Shown one piece after another: positions 5,359-10,489 of a DNA stretch of 10,489 nt. Both the position numbers and the translations under genes were made by a program. The DNA comes from JALXCG01 sp026991065 [NCBI: Gemmatimonadota bacterium] (GTDB lineage Bacteria > GCA-2686955): positions 1 through 10,489 of the forward strand of contig JALXCG010000830.1 in the NCBI GenBank assembly GCA_026991065.1. The letters run 5' to 3'. The notes under the pieces were generated by a model. The model saw nothing but the letters and a program-made list of their open reading frames with translations, was not told the DNA's origin and did no database searches. Position 1 is the stretch's first letter; every line of letters begins with the position of its first letter.

Positions 5359-7400
5359 GACCGCACCTCCGTTTCCTTCTTGGAATCGGCGAAACTGGCG
5401 AGAAAGACGCGTGTGCCGCCATGAATCAGAACCCCGATCACGACCAGGATCAGTGACCAGCGGCCGATGACATCTACCCAAGGGAAGCTCTCGTAGCCCA
5501 GCAGGTAGATTCCCGCCCTGGTGGCATTCGGTTGATAGAGCAAGCGTCCGTCGTCGCTCAGCAGCAGATCTCCCGCCAAGCGCACCGTGGCATCCTGAAC
5601 CATCACCGGCATAACGCCGCCCGGAACATAATCCGCCAGCACCGTACTCCGGCTGAAGCGGGAGTCGCCGCCGTGGCAGACCCTGCAATCACGCAGCGCC
5701 GCTACTCCCGGGGCCACGTCATGGTGAACACCGTAGGGTTGAATCTCACCGCGAATCTCAGCATCGGCGACGCCCGCCGATTGCAGCGCCTGCTGTATCG
5801 CGGCCACTTTGGCGTCGCTGTCCAGACGCAACTCTTCGATCGTCACGGAACCATCGTGATTCTCATCCAGCGCCTGAACAATGCTGCGCCGATAACTGCC
5901 GTCGGCGGCAAAAAGCGCTTGTTGCAGTTGCGGCAGAGGCACGGGGCGGCCGCGCTGCCGATCGAGCCAATACCAAGTGGTGACCAGATTCTGCGGCGCC
6001 AAACGCGTACTGCCATCCAACTCGTTGCGCTGTAGCAGCACCGGCTGGTAACCAGCGACCAAAGTGCGTGGATCGTGTGGATCGCCCTTCACCCCGCGGT
6101 AGTTCACAAGTGCCTCCCGCTCCGGACTGAGCAGAGTCCAGTCGGTCTGCCGGCGAGCCGCCGCGTAGAGCCGCGGAACGTGACACGCCTCGCAGCGCAT
6201 GCTGCTCATGTGACGCTCGACCGACGGCAGCCAGGTGTGGGTTCCCTCCAACCGGTGACAGTCGACGCAGTCGCGTCCACTGCCATCCAGGTCGCGCGCA
6301 ACCGTCGCCTGCGAAGAGTGCCCCTTGCCGAAATCGTGGCTCGGAGTCTTGAGAAACTCGCCGATCGCGAGCCGCCCGGTGGGGTGTTTCAGGTGGGTGG
6401 GCTGAGTCTGCCGCGACTCGGCAAAAAAGGCGGGATTGTTGAGCGACCCGTGACAGTCGCTGCAAACCAGCAGACGCTCCGCATGAACATCCCAGGGGCG
6501 ACTCAACTCCTCCTTGCCCGCGACGTTCATTCCGGAGCGCCGAATGCGCGTCCCGGCAATGATCTCGCCGGTGGTCTCGGTCATCGGCCGGTCGACCGAA
6601 GGCGGCAGGAAGAAGGGCTCATCCGGGCCATCCTGCACCGCGCCGTGACAGATTCCGCAGTTGTGGCTGGCCGGCTTGCGCAGCGGCAGCAGCGTGGCGG
6701 GAACCTTGCCGTCGGCATCGAAATGATCCGCGGCATACTGCCACTGCCCCGCTTCTCGGGTTACCAGACCGGTTTCCGCCAAGGTCGCGGTCGCCGCCCA
6801 GGCAAAACGCCCCGCCCGCAGCTCCGCGCTTCGCTCATCGACCGCCGGATCCGGCAGATGGCAGAGGAAGCAGTTCATCTCCACCACCCCGGAACTCTGC
6901 CAATCCCACGGTTCGGAAGTGCCTGGCTCGACCCCACGGACATGAGTCAAAGGACTCGTGGATGCGTTGCTCGGCAGCTCCATCAGCGACCGGCCATCCG
7001 CGCTTTGCACGGCAAAACCGCCACCCACGTGATGGGTGCCGAAGCGCCGCAGCCAGTCTGCCAGCCCGAGATCGAACTGCTCCGGATCGAAGCGCTCGTA
7101 GGTAAGCGGATCGAAGCGTTCAAGCAGCCCGGGGCCGTGGTCGAAACCGCGTCCACTGGGAGTGAACTTCTCTTCGTTGGTGCCCAGCCACACATGGTAG
7201 CTGTGCCCGGCGATGTAACCGGTGTCGTGGCAAGCGCCGCAAGTGCGCATGGTCGAAACCGGCCGCCCGGTTGTCAAGGCCGCGCCACCATCAATGTCGA
7301 TCAGTTCCACCGGTGGATGCAGAGCTGACACCGAGGCAAGAGCCGGGGCGGGCAGCAGCATCAGACCCAAGCAACCGCTGAATGCACGCAGCAACTTCAT
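5355..7400 (-). CDS. Seven-haem c-type cytochrome with EF-hand motif and C-terminal membrane anchor
   Basis: This 681-residue exported protein has a signal peptide (1-22, ending PALA-S). Seven CxxCH haem sites are visible: 54-58 (CGACH), 177-181 (CFLCH), 248-252 (CGICH), 313-317 (CSDCH), 378-382 (CVDCH), 403-407 (CEACH) and 572-576 (CRVCH). Between the sixth and seventh lies a canonical calcium-type EF-hand loop, D512-x-N-x-D-G-x-V-x-x-x-E523. A single membrane helix near 645-668 (GRWSLILVVIGVLIHGG) anchors the C-terminus and carries His660. The start is ATG 7400, after a GGGGGGAAG purine run and overlapping the octahaem stop by four bases. It probably relays electrons from cytochrome b to the octahaem reductase on the periplasmic side. 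Together with cytochrome b it recalls Geobacter CbcL-like designs, where multihaem c and diheme b parts are joined. No family symbol is justified. Confidence 0.87.
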   Translation of the reverse strand: MKLLRAFSGCLGLMLLPAPALASVSALHPPVELIDIDGGAALTTGRPVSTMRTCGACHDTGYIAGHSYHVWLGTNEEKFTPSGRGFDHGPGLLERFDPLTYERFDPEQFDLGLADWLRRFGTHHVGGGFAVQSADGRSLMELPSNASTSPLTHVRGVEPGTSEPWDWQSSGVVEMNCFLCHLPDPAVDERSAELRAGRFAWAATATLAETGLVTREAGQWQYAADHFDADGKVPATLLPLRKPASHNCGICHGAVQDGPDEPFFLPPSVDRPMTETTGEIIAGTRIRRSGMNVAGKEELSRPWDVHAERLLVCSDCHGSLNNPAFFAESRQTQPTHLKHPTGRLAIGEFLKTPSHDFGKGHSSQATVARDLDGSGRDCVDCHRLEGTHTWLPSVERHMSSMRCEACHVPRLYAAARRQTDWTLLSPEREALVNYRGVKGDPHDPRTLVAGYQPVLLQRNELDGSTRLAPQNLVTTWYWLDRQRGRPVPLPQLQQALFAADGSYRRSIVQALDENHDGSVTIEELRLDSDAKVAAIQQALQSAGVADAEIRGEIQPYGVHHDVAPGVAALRDCRVCHGGDSRFSRSTVLADYVPGGVMPVMVQDATVRLAGDLLLSDDGRLLYQPNATRAGIYLLGYESFPWVDVIGRWSLILVVIGVLIHGGTRVFLASFADSKKETEVRS
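5365..5370 (-). promoter_or_regulatory. Ribosome binding site GGAGGT setting the GTG start of cytochrome b
   Basis: GGAGGT on the minus strand ends six bases before the GTG at 5358. No ATG lies nearby upstream in frame. The next in-frame ATG (15 bases further in) would remove conserved N-terminal residues and be badly spaced, so this site decides the start. Confidence 0.65.
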
Positions 7401-8863
7401 TGTGCTTCCCCCCCTTCCGAGTGCAGAAGATCCAGCTGCCGGCGGCCTCCGCGATCGCGCGGATCGCCGGGATAGCCCAGTGCCGCCCAATCCATCCGCC
7501 CATGCTCGCCATGACAGTCGGCGCACTGCAGCGCTTCCTCTTTGGTGGCTACCATGTGCGATTGCGGCCAATACATCTCGGTCCGGGCAAAGCCATATTC
7601 GCCGCTGTATTTCAAACCGGTGATCGGTTCCGCCTGGCGGCAGGCCCGGTCCCAGTCAAACTCAGTCCAGTAGCCACCCGGGCCGACCGTATTGGGCACC
7701 AGGAAATACTTATACTTCTTGTCGTAAATCTGGTTGCCCCGATGCACCTTGAACGGCCAGATCTTGGCCGTGGGATCGGCAATGTCGCCACGGGGCGAAT
7801 TCAGCGCAGTCACTCCTTCCGGGTCGATCTTGTCGCCCTTCAGGTAGCGGTTCGCGAGGCCGTTGTACCAGTAGTATTCGGGCACTACGTTGCGCTCGTA
7901 GCGGAAACGCCCCTTGATCTTCATGTAGACGTGGTGATCGGTAATCGGCAGATCCTGCCCCGCCTCCGACCAGTCCCAGTGCATCTTGGTGGCTTCGCGA
8001 ACGGCAAACTCGGGAATGTGGCACGTCTGGCAAGCCACCGCGGCAACGTGCGCGTTCAACCGTTCGTTCTCATGGGGTGCTTCAACGTGACAGTCGGTGC
8101 AACCGATACCGGCGACATCGTCCACACTGACCGACATTGAGCGGCCCGGGATCTTGTGATTCTCGGCATGGTGGCACTCAACACAGGAAAAATCCAAGCG
8201 CCCCATGTGGACATCGATCTCTTCACTGGGGAAAAACATCGTCTGGTCGAGGTCACCATGCTTGACCGCATCGCCACCGCCACCGTTGAAATGGCAGTAG
8301 CCACAATTGGTGCGCTCCGGCAGCCCCACGCTCTTGGCCGCCGCCAGCAGATCGACATCCGCCGGGGGATTTCCCGCCCGGCCCTTGCGGTAGCCGCCAC
8401 TCTGGTCATGGCAGACCAGACAATCGATGTGCGTCGGGTCGTCGAAATCGAAATTCTGATCATGCCAATCATATCCGGCATGACAGGTGGTGCACTTCGG
8501 CCAGTTGCTCTCCACGCTGATACAGAAGTTGTTCAGCAGGTTCTTTTTGCCAATGGCGACCGGCTGGTCATGCCCCGGCACTTGGGCGGGGGTTCCATGC
8601 CACTGCCAGTGGGCGGTGTGGAGAAACTCCTCTCCCTGCTCGGCGTGGCATTCAAGACAGGCGCGCGTAACCGCGGGACCATCGACGAACTCCAAACCGG
8701 CAAAGAACCTTGAGTGGTCCACGTGCGCGACGTGGCTCGGAAGGCGCGAAAAGGGATCATCCCGCCGCTCTTGCGCAAAGCCTTGAAAGCGGACCAACGC
8801 AGTGATCGCACCCAATACGCTCAACACAACGGCGACCAGAAGGAGCGAGTGCTTTGCACCCAT
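7397..8863 (-). CDS. otr: Octahaem c-type cytochrome, tetrathionate reductase (OTR) family
   Basis: This 488-residue protein has an N-terminal signal or signal anchor (5-25) and eight CxxCH sites: 69-73, 124-128, 148-152, 187-191, 227-231, 255-259, 278-282 and 447-451. The count, spacing and the segments NNFCISVESNW, NCGYCHFNGGGGDAVKHGDL and MYWPQSHMVA match the octahaem tetrathionate reductase family known from Shewanella oneidensis. In that enzyme a lysine replaces the distal histidine at the active haem and a cysteine lies nearby. Here Lys201 (VKHGDL) and the non-haem Cys114 (NNFC) are the likely counterparts, with similar spacing. The Shewanella enzyme reduces tetrathionate and also nitrite and hydroxylamine in vitro, so the physiological substrate remains open. 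It acts in the periplasm. It is the first gene of a six-gene operon. The start ATG 8863 is preceded by GAGGTGA at good spacing. Confidence 0.92.
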   Translation of the reverse strand: MGAKHSLLLVAVVLSVLGAITALVRFQGFAQERRDDPFSRLPSHVAHVDHSRFFAGLEFVDGPAVTRACLECHAEQGEEFLHTAHWQWHGTPAQVPGHDQPVAIGKKNLLNNFCISVESNWPKCTTCHAGYDWHDQNFDFDDPTHIDCLVCHDQSGGYRKGRAGNPPADVDLLAAAKSVGLPERTNCGYCHFNGGGGDAVKHGDLDQTMFFPSEEIDVHMGRLDFSCVECHHAENHKIPGRSMSVSVDDVAGIGCTDCHVEAPHENERLNAHVAAVACQTCHIPEFAVREATKMHWDWSEAGQDLPITDHHVYMKIKGRFRYERNVVPEYYWYNGLANRYLKGDKIDPEGVTALNSPRGDIADPTAKIWPFKVHRGNQIYDKKYKYFLVPNTVGPGGYWTEFDWDRACRQAEPITGLKYSGEYGFARTEMYWPQSHMVATKEEALQCADCHGEHGRMDWAALGYPGDPRDRGGRRQLDLLHSEGGEAQ

Positions 8864-9080
8864 CGGCTCACCTCGTCAGTTTCTGTTCTGGCCCGCCCGG
8901 CCCCGGTGGACGCCCATCCACGGCAGCGCCAAGCCAGGAACGCGATAAAAACCCCGAACTCACCGCAGACTCTCCGCGGCAACAGCATCTCGGACCAGTG
9001 TCTTTTTCGTGGGGAAGGGTGATGGAAATCGGCAGTATGGCACCAGCCGCCTTTTTTGTCACCTAAATCTACTGAAAGTG

Positions 9081-9093
9081 CAATAAATTATTG
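9081..9093. repeat. AT-rich palindrome CAATAAATTATTG, candidate operator
   Basis: CAATAA and TTATTG form a perfect 6+6 inverted repeat around one central A, in an otherwise GC-rich region between divergent genes. Its position and symmetry fit a dimeric regulator site, for example a Crp/Fnr-superfamily protein, although it does not match the textbook FNR box (TTGAT-N4-ATCAA). It is directly followed by the palindrome GAGCGCTC (9094-9101). Confidence 0.35.
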
Positions 9094-9114
9094 GAGCGCT
9101 CTCCGGCCATCTCC

Positions 9115-9124
9115 CCGGATCCGG
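9115..9124. repeat. Perfect 10-bp palindrome CCGGATCCGG
   Basis: A perfect 10-base palindrome lies about 20 bases to the right of the AT-rich palindrome. It may be part of a regulatory cluster, but short GC palindromes arise readily by chance at this base composition. Confidence 0.2.
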
Positions 9125-9163
9125 AAAATCCCTCTAACCTATTGTTTGCGCGTGCGCTCAACC

Positions 9164-9179
9164 GCCGGCGTGAGCCGGC
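9164..9179 (+). repeat. GC hairpin with GTGA tetraloop
   Basis: GCCGGC (9164-9169), loop GTGA, GCCGGC (9174-9179) make a compact hairpin with a GNRA tetraloop. A competing pairing, GCTCA (9156-9160) with TGAGC (9171-9175), shares the same bases. It could fold in the leader of the methyltransferase mRNA if transcription begins upstream. No T-tract follows, so it is not a typical terminator. Confidence 0.25.
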
Positions 9180-9313
9180 CCCGGCGCCCCGGAGTAACAT
9201 TCGCAGGCATGGAATCTCCCGACGCTATGACGCATCGCGGCATCAGCTACACTCTTCCACTGCACGATTATACACAAGCTACACAATCCGCTTGAGCGAC
9301 ACCGAGGCAGAGA

Positions 9314-9946
9314 ATGTTTCACTTGAACAGCAACAGTTCTTTTCGCAGCAGCGACGCGGCAGATGAAAAATCCCGCCGCTTTTTCAATCGGGTGGCTTTT
9401 GCCTTCCCGCTTATCGAGCGTGCCCTCCTGCCCGGCTACCGCCAGGCGCTCGCCGCCACCCGGCTGGATACTGCGCTGACGGTCCTTGACCTGGGCACTG
9501 GAACCGGGATCCTGGCCGCGGCTTTTGCTGAGCGCGGTCACGTGGTGAAGGGGCTGGATTTCGCTCAACGGCTCCTGCAGCGTGCCGTTCGCCGTCACCC
9601 AACGGTTGCGTTCGAACTCTTTAACCTGGCCGACCTGGATTCCCTGCCAACCAACTCCTGGGACGTGGTCTCGATGGGCTATCTCCTCCACGGCCTTGAC
9701 CGCGACTTCCGCCAGGCGGTCCTCCGCGAAGCCGCGCGCATCGCCAACTCCCATGTGCTGATCTTTGACTACGGCGAACCGGGCAACGCGTTGGTGCGTT
9801 TCATTGAATGGATCGAGGGTCCCCACTATCCAGAGTTTCTTCGGGACTCGCGGGCCATCGATTTCGCCAGAGCCGGGCTCACCCTGCGCCACCATCGACC
9901 GATGCGCGGTTCCGGCGCCATGTGGCTCTGTGTGCCCGACTCCTGA
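9314..9946 (+). CDS. Class I SAM-dependent methyltransferase
   Basis: This 210-residue soluble protein has the class I SAM-binding motif VLDLGTGTGILA (57-68), the acidic residue of the second strand in GLDFA (Asp82), a motif II-like WDVVSMGYLLHGLD (116-129) and the VLIFDYGEP strand (148-156) of motif III. The N-terminal FFNRVAFAFPLIERALLPGYRQAL pattern resembles UbiE- and YcgJ-type methyltransferases that act on quinones or small molecules, but nothing identifies the substrate. The length is normal for a single-domain enzyme and there is no export signal. The start ATG 9314 is preceded by GAGG about nine bases upstream. It is convergent with the protoporphyrinogen oxidase gene, whose stop lies 20 bases away. 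A role in porphyrin or quinone metabolism is possible from context but not shown. Confidence 0.83.
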   Translation: MFHLNSNSSFRSSDAADEKSRRFFNRVAFAFPLIERALLPGYRQALAATRLDTALTVLDLGTGTGILAAAFAERGHVVKGLDFAQRLLQRAVRRHPTVAFELFNLADLDSLPTNSWDVVSMGYLLHGLDRDFRQAVLREAARIANSHVLIFDYGEPGNALVRFIEWIEGPHYPEFLRDSRAIDFARAGLTLRHHRPMRGSGAMWLCVPDS

Positions 9947-9965
9947 ACCCGCCCCGCGCAACCAA

Positions 9966-10489
9966 TCAGGGTGAAGAAAAGGTTCCACCGAGAGCAGCCT
10001 CGACCGCCCTTCCAACCGCCTCCGCGGCCGCGGTGCACTCATTAATGCCGATGCCGCGAAACGCATTGCCGACCAGGTGGACACCGGGTGGCAAGGCCTC
10101 TTCCACCGCCGCCACGCGGGCCAGATGGCCCAACTCATATTGCGGAATCGCTTCGGGCCAACGGCTGATCCGGGTGTATTGCGGGGTGCCGCAGACGCCC
10201 ATCAGTGCGCTCAACTCCGCCAACACGGTGGCGATCAGTTCCGACTCCGGCAGCAGCGCCAGATCACCCTGCCGCCGCCCCCCAACCAGCGTGCGCAGCA
10301 ACACCTTGCCGCGGGGAGATCGCGCTCCGGGGAAGATCGCCGAAGTCCACAGCGAGCCCAGAATTGCGCGCCGCTCAATCCCCGGACAGAGGAATCCGAA
10401 TCCGGCGACCGGCCCCGGCAGATCCGCGCCGTCGAAGAGCATCTCCACCACCGCCACCGCCGCATAGGGGATGCGCCGGCAGGCCTCCA
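9966..10489 (-). CDS. hemY: Protoporphyrinogen oxidase, FAD-dependent HemY type (C-terminal part, truncated at window edge)
   Basis: About 173 C-terminal residues are visible and the frame stays open to the right edge, so the N-terminal FAD-binding half is missing. Recognisable family elements are IPYAAVAVV near the edge, GFGFLCPGIERRAILGSLW, the RWPEAIPQYELGH block and, close to the end, GVHLVGNAFRGIGINECTA, which is the second FAD-contact segment of HemY/PPOX flavoproteins. These enzymes oxidise protoporphyrinogen IX, or coproporphyrinogen III in the Gram-positive route, during haem synthesis. The gene is often labelled hemG in deltaproteobacteria, although E. coli HemG is unrelated. Haem supply fits a region coding for fifteen c-type haems and a cytochrome b, but the gene is on a separate transcription unit from the cytochromes. 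Confidence 0.88.
   Translation of the reverse strand, partial: EACRRIPYAAVAVVEMLFDGADLPGPVAGFGFLCPGIERRAILGSLWTSAIFPGARSPRGKVLLRTLVGGRRQGDLALLPESELIATVLAELSALMGVCGTPQYTRISRWPEAIPQYELGHLARVAAVEEALPPGVHLVGNAFRGIGINECTAAAEAVGRAVEAALGGTFSSP

Larger units (their letters stand above)
8864..9313. promoter_or_regulatory. 450-base divergent intergenic region, probable promoters of the cytochrome operon and the methyltransferase
   Basis: This region lies between the start of the octahaem gene (minus) and the methyltransferase gene (plus). It contains no convincing full-length gene. The stretch around 9047-9093 is much more AT-rich than its surroundings (a six-T run at 9052-9057, then a palindrome at 9081-9093), as expected for a promoter or operator. 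I could not find a good pair of -35 and -10 boxes on either strand, nor a sigma-54 type -24/-12 element. TTATAC at 9268-9273, 40 bases before the methyltransferase ATG, is a weak -10 candidate. The OTR leader, if transcription starts near the AT-rich block, would be roughly 200 bases long and could hold post-transcriptional control. Confidence 0.4.

Noticed and set aside
6075-7328. Plus-strand open frame of 417 codons opposite the heptahaem cytochrome
   Set aside because: It is Arg- and Gln-rich, without domains or a ribosome binding site. The opposite strand carries seven CxxCH motifs and a signal peptide.
9030-9057. Possible Rho-independent terminator on the plus strand before the six-T run
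   Set aside because: The CGGC/GCCG stem is only four pairs with a large imperfect loop, and no gene upstream on that strand needs terminating.
8868-9062. 64-codon minus-strand ORF (GTG start) ending seven bases before the octahaem start, with a CCC run
   Set aside because: It was considered as a cysteine leader peptide. The composition (Gly, Pro, Arg) is that of random GC-rich DNA and there is no properly spaced ribosome binding site.
9942-9970. Inverted repeat CCTGA/TCAGG between the methyltransferase and protoporphyrinogen oxidase stops
   Set aside because: It has only five pairs around a 19-base loop, which is too weak to call a terminator.
1-10489. CRISPR array, tRNA, rRNA, insertion sequence or integration site
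   Set aside because: I saw no regularly spaced direct repeats, no tRNA-like cloverleaf, no rRNA signature and no transposase or terminal inverted repeats. The window is filled by ordinary genes.

Overview
This is a high-GC bacterial window of about 10.5 kb. It is densely coded, with short junctions and several 4-base stop/start overlaps. Its gene content is multiheme c-type cytochromes, a membrane cytochrome b, an NnrS-type protein, YeeE/YedE sulfur transport proteins and an oxygen-type protoporphyrinogen oxidase. This suggests a respiratory Gram-negative bacterium with a cytochrome-rich periplasm. A Geobacter/Desulfuromonas-like lineage is my best guess and a sulfur-active gammaproteobacterium the alternative. 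This is inference from gene content; there is no rRNA or other marker.

Layout. (1) Bases 1-2881, plus strand: the proline-rich tail of an unidentified protein, then an NnrS-family membrane protein, then a geranylgeranyl-reductase-like FAD oxidoreductase, all with tight junctions. (2) Bases 2921-8863, minus strand: a six-gene operon. In transcription order it runs octaheme tetrathionate-reductase-family cytochrome, heptaheme membrane-anchored cytochrome c, diheme-type cytochrome b, two half-size YeeE/YedE proteins, and an exported rhodanese-like protein. A strong hairpin at 2877-2912 separates the convergent ends of units 1 and 2. (3) Bases 8864-9313: a divergent intergenic region with an AT-rich palindrome, probably holding the operon promoter. 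(4) Bases 9314-9946, plus strand: a small SAM methyltransferase. (5) Bases 9966-10489, minus strand: the C-terminal part of protoporphyrinogen oxidase, running off the right edge.

Working model for the operon. Quinol is oxidised at the cytochrome b. Electrons pass through the seven-heme protein, which is held to the membrane by a C-terminal helix, to the octaheme protein, which reduces a sulfur oxyanion (tetrathionate is the name-giving substrate) or a nitrogen oxide. The two YeeE/YedE halves could take up thiosulfate or another small sulfur product.

The most unusual part is the last gene. It has an exported rhodanese fold whose catalytic cysteine position is serine. Its only cysteine sits in a C-terminal Gly-Gly-Gly-Cys-Gly tail, much like the swinging-arm end of the sulfur carrier SoxY. 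This suggests a dedicated periplasmic sulfur-carrier protein linking the reductase to the transporter.
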